Positions 10,581-23,300 of a DNA stretch of 64,000 nucleotides are shown piece after piece. The notes beneath the pieces are model-generated. The model was not told the origin of the DNA and did no database searches. It worked only from the letters and a program-made list of their open reading frames with translations. This DNA comes from Hydrangea macrophylla (lineage: Eukaryota; Streptophyta; Magnoliopsida; Cornales; Hydrangeaceae): the NCBI GenBank assembly GCA_033977485.1, contig CM066988.1, forward strand, positions 141,553,359 through 141,617,358. The letters run 5' to 3'. Numbering within the stretch: the first letter of the stretch is position 1; each line of letters opens with the position of its first letter. The translations under genes were made by a program, and so were the position numbers.

Positions 10581-12971
10581 TGTCACACCCCGGAGCAGCA
10601 TAAATAGGGAAAAATAAATTTCCTTTATGGGTCCATAGGGAATGACGGGTGAATAACCGCATTGTCATCTACTCAAACCAATAAACACCACGATAGGGAA
10701 GATGCTATTCATAGAACATATCTTATTAACATAATCAGAGGCTACAGCGGAAACTATAAAAGGTATGGAAGCAACAGATGCCCAAGTACCAATTATAAAA
10801 GTCTACTAAAACTATTACAACAGCTGGCTTATAGTCTCAGGCCTATAACAATAACAACAACAGATATACAAACTAACTATTACAAGCAGCACGTCTTCTT
10901 CTCCAAGCCTTCAGCTCCAAGACCGGCAGAACATCAGTCTCTCGTCCTCAAGTCCTGCGAAGCTCTAGACATTGGAATGTCCAGGGCACAAACGCCATCA
11001 GCTTTGGATACAAAGCTGAGTGAGTACACTAAACAACACTCCTCGCCGTTATTGTTCAGCATCTTAAAATGCGGTTAATCTCTTAACAATGGCGTCTCTC
11101 ACGGACATAGCAAAGGTGTCATTAAACTGTATATGAATTCAACGATAACAGAAATCATATTGAATGAAAACAATAATAACGATCATGGAATAAATATATC
11201 ATCACGTATTCACCAAATCCATGCATGTAACCCATGCAACCACCTATGCATATACCTTTACGTCGGGACGCTGAATCCACGACTGAACATTAATCTCATC
11301 ATATACGTACTCACATTCATACCTCTATCCATCTCTGTACCCATTCATCAATACCATATTAAAAATCTGTGTTCATTCGTCGATACCAAAATCTCATATC
11401 CGTATCCATACGTCGATACAATAATGCCAATCAGTATTCATTTGTTGATACAATAATGCCAATCGGAATCACCCGACTAGGCAGTAGGTCCCACAATCCC
11501 TTGATAGGGTTACCGGTCGTCTACACGGTAGCACTTATCTGTAAACGATAGAACGGCACATCGGACGTCTTCAACGATGCGTATACCCTCACTGGTCATC
11601 TACACAGCTGAGAATACATTAGAGCACTAGCCGGACGTCTTCAACAGTGCATACGCATCACTGGACATCTTCAACAGCGAGAGGCGCACTAGGAACTCTA
11701 ACCATCCCACGTCCACCCGACTCGTCAGCCGTTGATCCCATGGATCCAAAGTACACATATCTCATATTCCACATAAGTCCCATATCCCAATTCTCATCAG
11801 CTTCTCTTGCCTCTTCACATCACTATCCCATGCATGCTGACACATGTTGTGAAATGCTCATATACTAAGTACTGGAAATACCACATGCTCTGTATTAATC
11901 ATATCTACTCAATTCTGATTATTAACATGCTGTCGTGTTCCATTCTACTAACAGTTCAGCAATATTATTATGTAACAGTTAAACAGTTCATCTCACAACA
12001 GTGTTGCATTATCTCTTAATTTAACAATATCGCATATTAAAGCATGGATCAACATTTAATCAACTAAACAGTTCATATAATAAACAACAGGAATTAATCA
12101 TGTTATGCGAGGTTCGATCGATTGAGGTCCTCTCGATCGATTGAAGTCAAACAAGTTCGATCGATCGAAGTCCCTTCGATCGATTGAAGAATCGGAGAGT
12201 TCGATCGATCGAAAGCCATTCGATCGCTCGAACATCATCTTCTACCCAGAAATTGGGCAGAGACGAATAAAGGTTTCGGGGTCACAATATATACATTCTA
12301 AACTGCATATAATCATCCTACAATCCTTCCTTGAGTGAGTTAATGAACTCACCTCACTCCGGTGGTCCGGTGGCGGCGTTCCGAGCTCCGCGGCGGCGGC
12401 TATGGTGACGGCGAGCTCGTTCTCTCCCTCCTCCTTCTCTCTGTCTCTGTCTTCTTCTGCTCCTCTCCTCTTTCCCTCTTGTTCTCCTCTAAGTATATAT
12501 ATATACACACATAATATATATCACACACACACCCACGGATATATATATATATATACACGAAACACACACACATACAAGAGCTCTCTCTCTCTAACTCTCT
12601 CCTGAACTGCCAAAACACCCACACACACAAAACACACGTATATATATAAGGAGGCAAGAGAGGCAGGTGGCAGAAAACGTATACTGAAATACAACGTTCG
12701 ATCGATCGAAAGCCATTCGATCGATTGAGAACAGGTCGGTTAAGGTTCGATCGATCGAGAATAGTTCGATCGCTCGGGAAAGGGTCCACATCACAGAATC
12801 AGGTCGGCAGAGCTTCGATCGCTTGAAGTAGGTTCGATCGATCGAGAATGACAGAAGTTCAATCGCTCGAGAACAGTTCGATTGATCGAAAAAGGTTCTT
12901 CACCAAGGGTTCACACAAGCATATAGGGTCTTATTTATATAACCATGCATCCAAAAATACAGGGTATTACA
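10581..12971 (-). repeat. E2 5' LTR (2391 bp)
   Basis: Near-identical to 5005-7420, with the same palindrome clusters (12113-12233, 12696-12890) and hairpin motif. It lacks one minisatellite unit of about 25 bases. Confidence 0.95.
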
Positions 12972-12976
12972 TATCA
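12972..12976. repeat. Target-site duplication of E2, right copy
   Basis: TATCA, identical to 5000-5004. Confidence 0.92.
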
Positions 12977-12985
12977 AAATGAAGC

Positions 12986-12990
12986 CCTTA
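12986..12990. repeat. Target-site duplication of LARD tandem, left copy
   Basis: CCTTA directly left of the first LARD LTR. It is identical to 26910-26914 right of the third LTR. Confidence 0.9.
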
Positions 12991-13905
12991 TGTCACGACC
13001 CATCCCACTACGCGTGAAAATAGGACACGTGGCACGCCACCAAGCTCATCCCAAACAATTTATATAAATATACGCAGCAGAAAGAACTTTAAAACAATCC
13101 TGGGTATTTAAAACTTAGGGTACATTACCCTCCAAGGTACGATTCCTACAAATTTTACCTGATTTTTCCCAAAAGTCTAGAATTAAGATTTTTACAAAAA
13201 GTTGCCAAACATGGCCTAAGTAGTATCAAAACGTAGATCTTACCTCCACGAGTTCAAATATGAAATCTGGAGAAAATCTGACAGACGAACGGTCGTCGAT
13301 CGGCGTCGCAAAGCCCGGAGGAGCCAAATCTCCCTTCTCTCTCCTCTCTCTAGATATTTTGGAAAGCTTGTCAACTAAGCTTGTCTATATATAGACATAA
13401 TTTTAGGAAATTATGTCTACCACCCCAGGAGTTCTCAAAACTTCTAATTAATTCTTGGAACTTCGTACACGTCCATTTTATGTCTTTACGAGTGAAAATA
13501 TAAAATTTCAGAAGTTTCCGACTAAGTCTCGCTTGGGTCCAAAAATCACGTCCGAAAACTAAATTCTGTGGAATCTCTACACATCCAGCCTTTTTATTTA
13601 ACGTGTCACTCACGTTCTCACCACAGTTCTCAAAATGATATACTAAAATATTCAAATACCAGAATTATACTACACAGGTGTAATTACTATTCACAGAAAT
13701 ACCAGATAAGGTCAAATAACATTTAAATCATATAAATGTCATTTACTCATGATTATGCAATATGAACTTCCATGTTCCCGTGTCCTCACTGACACCTTAC
13801 CGTTGACTCACAGTCAACCTCAATCCACCATTATCAACTAACATTGATAATTCACAAAATCTGAATATGCATATTAAAACCATGAAATTTTGGAACGGGT
13901 GTGAC
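12991..13905 (-). repeat. LARD LTR 1, internally deleted (915 bp)
   Basis: Reads TGTCACGACC to GGGTGTGACA on the plus strand. It lacks the 1.26 kb present in the other two LTRs (equivalent of 18366-19626). The junction at 13136-13138 has a 3-base GGT present at both ends of the missing part. The lost part includes the palindrome cluster and the minisatellite. A TATA-like GTCTATATATAGAC remains at 13383-13396 (minus strand). Confidence 0.93.
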
Positions 13906-13924
13906 AACTCTTCCCTCCAAAAAG
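13906..13924 (-). promoter_or_regulatory. LARD polypurine tract, copy 1
   Basis: On the minus strand TTTTTGGAGGGAAGAGT abuts the TG of LTR 1. It is repeated at 20395-20413. Confidence 0.8.
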
Positions 13925-16900
13925 GAAGTTTGTCCCCAAACTTAAACCATCTTCTCAAGTCATTAAGGCTTCACACAAGCACAATCACTTTACCGAGAAA
14001 TCCCAGTTTCATGAGGAAAATAAATCCTCAGAGCCTCCGTCTCAATCTGATAGGAGATTCAAACAGAATCCTAGCAATACTCCGAAGCATCTCGATAGAT
14101 AAGAATGTCAATACCTGAGTGAAACTTACCCAATAGTCAACCCTGACATTAACTCACCTCACGCCATCACAACGTCAACTCACATATCATTTCATCGTAC
14201 GTGTCACATTTCACTTCCAGAACTCAAAAGTTTCATCATAATTCTCAACCCTAAGGAAATAATTCATCTCTCATTTACCTATCTTGCTTTTTTGACTAAA
14301 AGTCATTGACAACATGCCTTAGCTGGTGAACAATCACACACGGCTCTTCATCTCGAAGTGAACCAAAACTAAGTACTATCACACTTACATACTCTGTTGA
14401 GAAGTCAACGCCTCAACCATCTTATTTCATATACCATGGATTCAATCCCTTATCATGTCAAACGCAAAATACTTGTAGAATGACACACATTTTCAAATAT
14501 CTCTCATTTCTTATCAAATTCAAATCTTCCTTTCCCAAGGAATTCATATAACGTAATATCAGTTTACATAACCATCAATTTGTCAGTAGCATGTCGTACT
14601 AGTACTCTCTCTATGTCTCTGACAATTGTCATCATTCCATTTTGGTTTAACCAATCTCGTATTTTACTTCTGATCATATATGCCTCATAAGATACTATCC
14701 AGGTTCCTAACTGGCAATTTCATATCATTCTACCTCTTCGAACTCACCCGATGTCCCGAATGGTTAGCACACTTGCCCCTTTATCTCTCACTTCTGTACT
14801 CGAACTTCTGTCGATTAACGTAGGATATTTCACTTTATACTTTCAATTTAAAACATTTAATAAAGTCAAATACATTTATCATTTATGATTTAAAACAAAC
14901 TAATTTAAAATCTCACATAATACTTTCATCCCTTCTCGCAACATAATTGCCCCACTATTCTTAGTAACAAATAACATTGTCAACCAAAATCAACTTAGTC
15001 AATTCTCCATGTATCACAGAGTTCATTACAGCGTATCCCTACGTTCAACACATACTTCATCACTGTCTCTATCGTTTGACTATTCGCAGTCCATCTGATT
15101 CTCATAGTGTACATATACTCTGAGTCAATTACATTTCTGTTGGAGATCACAAACTCACTGTAGTCCATTCCCATCTCATATACTACCCGTCTACCATTCT
15201 TTACATTCACAGGTTCACATAGATCCCTTACCATTGCCGTAGTTATACAGCTCCATACTTCTCGGTTGTTTCACTTTTATCTTTACACAAATCCAGACCA
15301 ATCACACCTCCGTATACCTCAACTCATACCGGGCTCTTAATAAACTTTCACCCTAAGTACATGCTCCTCGTATAACATCTCACGACTCCATACTTTATCC
15401 CGACATTTAATGTTTCATAATTGTAGTCGACCTTGACTCAATTCCAATTTAAACTCTCTAATCCTTTGTTTGTTCTATCCGGATCTCCACTCCATTGTCC
15501 CCGAATAATCCTGTTGCTCAACGTTCATTTTATTCTCGTAACCCATCTAAAGATAGTCCGGTAATCAAATATTTCCATAAGGTACGTCTTACTGTGTTCA
15601 ATACATTTCTTATTAATTCCCAATTCTCATACTTGTCGCGACAATACACAAAGTCACCCTATTCTCACTGCAGTTATTAAAGTCAACCGTTTGGTCATAA
15701 CTGTTATCTTTCAGGTACTTCACACGTTATGTATCTCATCAAGTTTCTTTTAAAATTTCAAACCATTCACAATCTCAGATTATTCCAATACCTAAACCTG
15801 GATCAAGCTCCCTTTTGGCACGATACTCACGACAACTTCCTTAATGTCATACGCTCAAACTTATCAAATTCAGGTGCACGAAACCCCACCATCTCCTTAC
15901 TTTAGCATTTCGTAATTCACCACCTATTCACGTAGAACTCAATCATTCAATCACCATTGTTGTTCCCCAGCACTAAGTATACTGTATCCTTCTACAATAC
16001 TAAGCTTTCAAAACTTACTTGATACACTATCGCCAGCATTTAATACCACATCCCTCGTTTAAACAAAAGTTAGGTTTTGAGATATTTTAAACATTTTAAA
16101 ATTTTCTCAGGGACGGAATCCGACATTCTCAAAATCCTCCAACCTTGTTGGAATTCAAGACAACTGTGATAGCTTCCCATTGCATCCACCACTGTACTCT
16201 ATCAGCCTCACATTCCCGCTATCATATCTAATAACATACTCAACGTACTACCAAGTCTTCATTCCACTCAACTGTCCCCGGTCATTTACTCATTAAGGTT
16301 TCACTTTTCTCGATTTATATTGTCACTTCTCTATATTGACTTACCCAAAGTCTCTCTGCTCGTCTATCGTTCCCACAACTGCTCTTGTTCATTATCGTAA
16401 TACCCGTTGTACTCTAGCGTCCTGATGATAGTATCTTGTGTTAAATATTCAACGATATTTTAAAAGCATTCAAAGGAAAGATTTTTTTTTTTTCGTTTTA
16501 TTTTGATAATACATTAAAATCCAGGTTTGAAATCGCCTATACTTTACCCCTTTGTGATAACCACTTTCACGACAAGCTTTTTATCAAAGTACTCTCATCC
16601 CCATGATATCCAAATATCCACTCGATTTCTCTGAGTTTCTTATCACGTTCCATAATTCACACTTATCTTTTATTCTCAGTCTCCTAATCTTATTCCCTTT
16701 ATTCCATCTCTTCCGACAACCCCCGGTAAAATATCAGGGAATCTTATTACTCTACATTTTTGTTCGTTTACTCTCCATCAACCTTTCCATAGAATTTCTC
16801 TATCAAGATCCTCTTATCCTTACGTTATCGAATTATCAATTCGATTCCTCTGGACTTCTGTCACATTTTGATCAATTCCCTTCACCGATTATTTCTGGTC

Positions 16901-17312
16901 TCGTCTTCTTACTTCCTTTATTCCATTTCCTTTAGGGAACCATCTCGAAACACCAACGAAATTTCATTGCTATTCATGTCCATTCATTTGTTTCTCACCA
17001 AGACCTCTACAATTTCTCCTCCGACCTATGTCGTCCTTCAACATCAGTTATCATCCTCATTGTTGCATTTCTACAGGCATAACCATCGAGTCTAGGAAAC
17101 CCCTCTAGAAGTCTCATCATCTCATCAGTTAACCTTCGACTATCTATAGGCTCAAACTGTTCACTCGTACTCTATCATTTCCATTCATAATTCTCATCTT
17201 AGGTCAATCTTCAAATCCCAACAATTTCCTTTTTACTATTAACTCAATAGCACTCGTTACAAATCCTTACACTGCATCTGCATTTGTTATAGTGCTACGA
17301 CTAATTGAAACC

Positions 17313-17610
17313 AGGTTCAGTTGAGAGGTTCCTCAATAACCACAATACTGATAACCCGTAGAGATATTGCCCAATCCCCAATACATTCCACAAGATAGGT
17401 TGAGAGATTCCTCAACCATCCAATACATACCGTAAGATAGGTTGAGAGATTCCTCAACCATCCAATACATACCGTAAGATAGGTTGAGAGATTCCTCAAC
17501 CATCCAATACATATCGTATATACCGTAAGATACATCATAAGAGAACCTCGTACGATCGTACCGTAGGTTAACATCGTAAGATAAGGTGAGAGATTCCTCA
17601 CCGACCCCAT
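17313..17610. repeat. Hairpin array, 42-bp period, copy 1
   Basis: Three exact 42-bp units (from about 17395, phase 17401/17443/17485) with degenerate units on both sides. Each carries GGTTGAG-AGATTC-CTCAACC, a 7-bp stem with a 6-base loop. The outer units have GGTGAG/CTCACC and GTTGAG/CTCAAT, so the arms change together. It lies 0.6-0.9 kb downstream of the PBS on the transcribed strand. The copy is at 23828-24125. Confidence 0.85.
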
Positions 17611-18199
17611 ACGCTAGCATTACATATTTCTGGACTTTCTATCACAAACCCCAACTGTTCATCCTTATTCTCTTACGTCACGATGTCACGATGTTTAACC
17701 AATGTCTGAAACAAGACTCTTATCAATCAATCTCAATCCCAAAATTCCACTACGAACAATTACCTTCATTTTCTACGTGAACAATGCAGAAATCTCCTCT
17801 GACGTACTATTCAAACTCCGTTCTCAGTTAGATCCCTCAAAGGACACTCGTCACTATCGTTGAAAACATCCACCGATTCAATCAAAACCATTTTCTTTTC
17901 GCTTAGAAATTCCACTGTTCATCACTACCAAAATATCATCTTTTCCTCTTGCCACAACACGCTGTCTATGATAACTCATGATACATTCACCTCATCACAC
18001 AGCTCTACATCCGTATAATTCCACCGATTCACAAATGCATAAATGCTATGCATGTATGACAATAACATAATCATGTATGTATAACAACATACCATATGCA
18101 TCAAACATCTCCACAATATGTGAATGCAATCTAGAACATGTGACAATTCACTCAACACTCCACTCGTCGTCGAACGTTCCCAAAGTTTTGTTACCTATA

Positions 18200-18211
18200 G
18201 CTCTGATACCA
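18200..18211 (-). promoter_or_regulatory. LARD primer-binding site, copy 1
   Basis: Minus strand TGGTATCAGAGC (the next base is T where E2 and E3 have C), five bases from LTR 2. Initiator Met-tRNA type; the same occurs at 24715-24726. Confidence 0.85.
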
Positions 18212-18216
18212 ATAAA

Positions 18217-20394
18217 TGTCACGACCCATCCCACTACGCGTGAAAATAGGACACGTGGCACGCCACCAAGGCTCATCCCAAACAATTTATATAAATATAC
18301 GCAGCAGAAAGAACTTTAAAACAATCCTGGGTATTTAAAACTTAGGGTACATTACCCTCCAAGGTTGTAAAATCCATTGAAATCAGAGTTATAAAAAGTT
18401 TTGGCTAAAGGAAAACACTTTCAAAAGAATGAGTTTTGAAAACAGAGGTTCAGTCGACTGCCCAGTCGACTGTACTAGGGTCCAGTCGACTGTGCCTGGC
18501 AGAAACTAAAACCCTAAACCTTCAACAGAGGTCCAGTCGACTGCTCAGTCGACTGGGGTAAGCAGAACCCAAAATGTAGCATATAACACAGAATTCCAGT
18601 CGACTGACATGGGGACTCAGTCGACTGCTTTTCTATAATAAGAAGCAGTAGCCAAAAATCTACAGTGTTCAGTCGACCGACAAAGGGTCCAGTCGACTGC
18701 TTTTCTAGTATTCACTAATAGTGTCTCAAACACACGAGATCCAGTCGACTGACCCTGGGTCCAGTCGACTGCTTCCCTGCTGGCAGCCCTGTTTTGAAAA
18801 CTAATAACTCATGCTTCTCAATACCAACAACAATCACAACCATAACTGATTTCTAACATATTAAAACACAATTACAGACGTTCAATTACCAGATTACAAT
18901 ACTGCGAAACTAATCCATGTTTATGTTACATCATATTACAATACTCAAATCCTTACACAAGGTTTAGGACCTAAGATAAAAACATATACAAGTTGATTCC
19001 CCCGGCGTTCATCGGCCTCACTCATCACGCTTCTTCTTATCTTTCTTCTTACCTGCAATGGAATACATCTCCACTGCTCAGCTATATGCTGAGCGTACAA
19101 TTCTAAATGTATGCTTATATGACAATTCATGGTTTAAGCATCTAAAACACATAGAAATAGTCTCTGGGGTGAGTGGTACGCATTCATCCAGTCGATGCCG
19201 TAGGAGGCCCACCTCTCCCACGCATCTTGTACACTGGTTGGGCCTTCCTCCATACCAGGTACCGTGTATTGGTTGGGTCCACCTCCAATCCAGACACAAC
19301 CACAATTCCAATTCCAACAAGATCACAATCCTCAAGGTTCGAGGAGCTTACTCCGAATGAATTTGCACTAAACTCCCCTTTGACCCAAGTAGACACATAA
19401 CATGCTCACATAAACAGTTATACGTGCTTTTATCATAATTCTACGTGCATAATTAACGGGCCTAACTAACACATGAATTTCGCCCGGATCCAAGAATATC
19501 AAAAGTGATGTCCAAAACATGAAAATCCATATATTTCATAGATCTAGAATTCATACCTCGTGCGAATCTCTTGAAACTTTGAAGGATCGTCTAGGGGCTA
19601 AATAAACGTCGAATTTCGAATTTGGTACGATTCCTACAAATTTTACCTGATTTTTTCCAAAAGTCTAGAATTAAGATTTTTACAAAAAGTTGCCAAACAT
19701 GGCCTAAGTAGTATCAAAACGTAGATCTTGCCTCCACGAGTTCAAATATGAAATCTGGAGAAAATCTGACAGACGAACGGTCGTCGATCGGCGTCGCAAA
19801 GCCCAGAGGAGCCAAATCTCCCTTCTCTCTCCTCTCTCTAGATATTTTGGAAAGCTTGTCAACTAAGCTTGTCTATATATAGACATAATTTTAGGAAATT
19901 ATGTCTACCACCCCAGGAGTTCTCAAAACTTCTAATTAATTCTTGGAACTTCGTACACGTCCATTTTATGTCTTTACGAGTGAAAATATAAATTTTCAGA
20001 AGTTTCCGACTAAGTCTCGTTTGGGTCCAAAAATCACGTCCGAAAACTAAATTCTGTGGAATCTCTACACATCCAGCCTTTTTATTTAACGTGTCACTCA
20101 CGTTCTCACCACAGTTCTCAAAATGATATACTAAAGTATTCAAATACCAGAATTATACTACACAGGTGTAATTACTATTCACAGAAATACCAGATAAGGT
20201 CAAATAACATTTAAATCATATAAATGTCATTTATTCATGATTATGCAATATGAACTTCCATGTTCCCGTGTCCTCACTGACACCTTACCGTTGACTCACA
20301 GTCAACCTCAATCCACCATTATCAACTAACATTGATAATTCACAAAATCTGAATATGCATATTAAAATCATGAAATTTTGGAACGGGTGTGACA
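18217..20394 (-). repeat. LARD LTR 2, shared middle LTR (2178 bp)
   Basis: Same length as LTR 3 and near-identical to it. On the minus strand: TATA-like GTCTATATATAGAC (19871-19884), a minisatellite region with GGTTGGGCC/GGTTGGGTCC motifs (19165-19310), the CAGTCGACTG cluster (18452-18770), then the LTR end. A telobox-like AAACCCTAAA-type sequence lies between palindromes near 18510. Confidence 0.95.
18452..18770. repeat. CAGTCGACTG palindrome cluster, LARD LTR 2
   Basis: Eleven copies of CAGTCGACTG or close variants, mostly as pairs 8-12 bases apart. The pairs recur about every 75-80 bases. One copy reads CAGTCGACCG. On the minus strand the cluster lies about 1.1-1.4 kb downstream of the TATA-like box, so it is probably transcribed. 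Confidence 0.93.
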
Positions 20395-23300
20395 ACTCTT
20401 CCCTCCAAAAAGGAAGTTTGTCCCCAAACTTAAACCATCTTCTCAAGTCATTAAGGCTTCACACAAGCACAATCACTTTACCGAGAAATCCCAGTTTCAT
20501 GAGGAAAATAAATCCTCAGGCTCTTAAGGAAAATAAATCCTCAGAGCCTCCGTCTCAATCTGATAGGAGATTCAAACAGAATCCTAGCAATACTCCGAAG
20601 CATCTCGATAGATAAGAATGTCAATACTTGAGTGAAACTTACCCAATAGTCAACCCTGACATTAACTCACCTCACGCCATCACAACGTCAACTCACATAT
20701 CATTTCATCGTACGTGTCACATTTCACTTCCAGAACTCAAAAGTTTCATCATAATTCTCAACCCTAAGGAAATAATTCATCTCTCATTTACCTATCTTGC
20801 TTTTTTGACTAAAAGTCATTGACAACATGCCTTAGCTGGTGAACAATCACACACGGTTCTTCATCTCGAAGTGAACCAAAACTGAGTACTATCACACTTA
20901 CATACTCTGTTGAGAAGTCAACGCCTCAACCATCTTATTTCATATACCATGGATTCAATCCCTTATCATGTCAAACGCAAAATACTTGTAGAATGACACA
21001 CATTTTCAAATATCTCTCATTTCTTATCAAATTCAAATCTTCCTTTCCCAAGGAATTCATATAACGTAATATCAGTTTACATAACCATCAATTTGTCAGT
21101 AGCATGTCGTACTAGTACTCTCTCTATGTCTCTGACAATTGTCATCATTCCATTTTGGTTTAACCAACCTCGTATTTTACTTCTGATCATATATGCCTCA
21201 TAAGATACTATCCAGGTTCCTAACTGGCAATTTCATATCATTCTACCTCTTCGAACTCACCCGATGTCCCGAATGGTTAGCACACTTGCCCCTTTATCTC
21301 TCACTTCTGTACTCGAACTTCTGTCGATTAACGTAGGATATTTCACTTTATACTTTCAATTTAAAACATTTAATAAAGTCAAATACATTTATCATTTATG
21401 ATTTAAAACAAACTAATTTAAAATCTCACATAATACTTTCATCCCTTCTCGCAACATAATTGCCCCACTATTCTTAGTAACAAATAACATTGTCAACCAA
21501 AATCAACTTAGTCAATTCTCCATGTATCACAGAGTTCATTACAGCGTATCTCTACGTTCAACACATACTTCATCACTGTCTCTATCGTTTGACTATTCGC
21601 AGTCCATCTGATTCTCATAGTGTACATATACTCTGAGTCAATTACTTTTCTGTTGGAGATCACAAACTCACTGTAGTCCATTCCCATCTCATATACTACC
21701 CGTCTACCATTCTTTACATTCACCGGTTCACATAGATCCCTTACCATTGCCGTAGTTATACAGCTCCATACTTCTCGGTTGTTTCACTTTTATCTTTACA
21801 CAAATCCAAATCAATCACACCTCCGTATACCTCAACTCATACCGGGCTCTTAATAAACTTTTACCCTAAGTACATGCTCCTCGTATAACATCTCACGACT
21901 CCATACTTTATCCCGACATTTAATGTTTCATAATTGTAGTCGACCTTGACTCAATTCCAATTCAAACTCTCTAATCCTTTGTTTGTTCTATCCGGATCTC
22001 CACTCCATTGTCCCCGAATAATCCTGTTGCTCAACGTTCATTTTATTCTCGTAACCCATCTAAAGATAGTCCGGTAATCAAATATTTCCATAAGGTACGT
22101 CTCACTGTGTTCAATACATTTCTTATTAATTCCCAATTCTCATACTTGTCGCGACAATACACAAAGTCACCCTATTCTCACTACAGTTATTAAAGTCAAC
22201 CGTTTGGTCATAACTGTTATCTTTCAGGTACTTCACACGTTATGTATCTCATCAAGTTTCTTTTAAAATTTCAAACCATTCACAATCTCAGATTATTCCA
22301 ATACCTAAACCTGGATCAAGCTCCCTTTTGGCACGATACTTACGACAACTCCCTTAATGTCATACGCTCAAACTTATCAAATTCAGGTGCACGAAACCCC
22401 ACCATCTCCTTACTTTAGCATTTCGTAATTCACCACCTATTCACGTAGAACTCAATCATTCAATCACCATTGTTGTTCCCCAGCACTAAGTATACTGTAT
22501 CCTTCTACAATACTAAGCTTTCAAAACTTACTTGATACACTATCGCCAGCATTTAATACCACATCCCTCGTTTAAACAAAAGTTAGGTTTTGAGATATTT
22601 TAAACATTTTAAAATTTTCTCAGGGACGGAATCCGACATTCTCAAAATCCTCCAACCTTGTTGGAATTCAAGACAACTGTGATAGCTTCCCATTGCATCC
22701 ACCACTGTACTCTATCAGCCTTACATTCCCGCTATCATATCTAATAACATACTCAACGTACTACCAAGTCTTCATTCCACTCAACTGTCCCCGGTCATTT
22801 ACTCATTAAGGTTTCATTTTTCTCGATTTATATTGTCACTTCTCTATATTGACTTACCCAAAGTCTCTCTGCTCGTCTATCGTTCCCACAACTGCTCTTG
22901 TTCATTATCGTAATACCCGTTGTACTCTAGCGTCCTGATGATAGTATCTTGTGTTAAATATTCAACGATATTTTAAAAGCATTCAAAGGAAAGATTTTTT
23001 TTTTTTTTCGTTTTATTTTGATAATACATTAAAATCCAGGTTTGAAATCACCTGTACTTTACCCCTTTGTGATAACCACTTTCACGACAAGCTTCTTATC
23101 AAAGTACTCTCATCCCTATGATATCCAAATATCCACTCGATTTCTCTGAGTTTCTTATCACGTTCCATAATTCACACTTATCTTTTATTCTCAGTCTCCT
23201 AATCTTACTCCCTTTATTCCATCTCTTCCGACAACCCCCGGCAAAATATCAGGGAATCTTATTACTCTACATTTTTGTTCGTTTACTCTCCATCAACCTT

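Larger units (their letters stand above)
5005..12971 (-). mobile_element. E2: gag-only Ty3/gypsy element (TR-GAG type)
   Basis: Complete minus-strand element: 3' LTR 5005-7420, internal region 7421-10580, 5' LTR 10581-12971, with matching TATCA duplications. The internal region is only about 3.2 kb and holds gag with two zinc knuckles but no protease, RT, RNase H or integrase. It must therefore have been copied and inserted with enzymes from a related autonomous element. The PBS fits initiator Met-tRNA. LTR ends (GGGGCGTGACA on the minus strand) and the sequence before the PPT resemble E1 and E3, which points to the same chromovirus clade. The two LTRs differ by scattered substitutions and by minisatellite and microsatellite lengths, so insertion is fairly recent. 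Confidence 0.93.
13906..18216 (-). mobile_element. LARD internal region, copy 1 (non-coding)
   Basis: 4.3 kb with no ORF over about 110 codons and no Gag or Pol motif. On the minus strand it ends in the PPT-like TTTTTGGAGGGAAGAGT next to LTR 1, preceded by GGGGACAAACTTCC. It begins at LTR 2 with a PBS. The best structure inside is the hairpin array at 17313-17610. Confidence 0.85.

Noticed and set aside
16603..17095. ORFs of 110 and 75 codons repeated at 23118-23610
   Set aside because: Low-complexity hydrophobic translation of the plus strand of the LARD interior, opposite to its transcription; duplicated only because the interior is.
17317..17620. Overlapping ORFs with repeated SLNLSYGMYWMVEE and YLTVCIGWLRN units
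   Set aside because: Two frames of the same 42-bp tandem repeat; the DNA hairpin explains the pattern better than a protein.
18505..18520. Interstitial telomere repeat (AAACCCTAAA)
   Set aside because: A single telobox-like unit, not an array; mentioned only as part of the LARD LTR.
18452..18770. Regularly spaced short repeats resembling a CRISPR array
   Set aside because: Repeats are 10 bases, perfectly palindromic, paired and inside a plant LTR; spacers are unequal and reappear unchanged in the other LTR.
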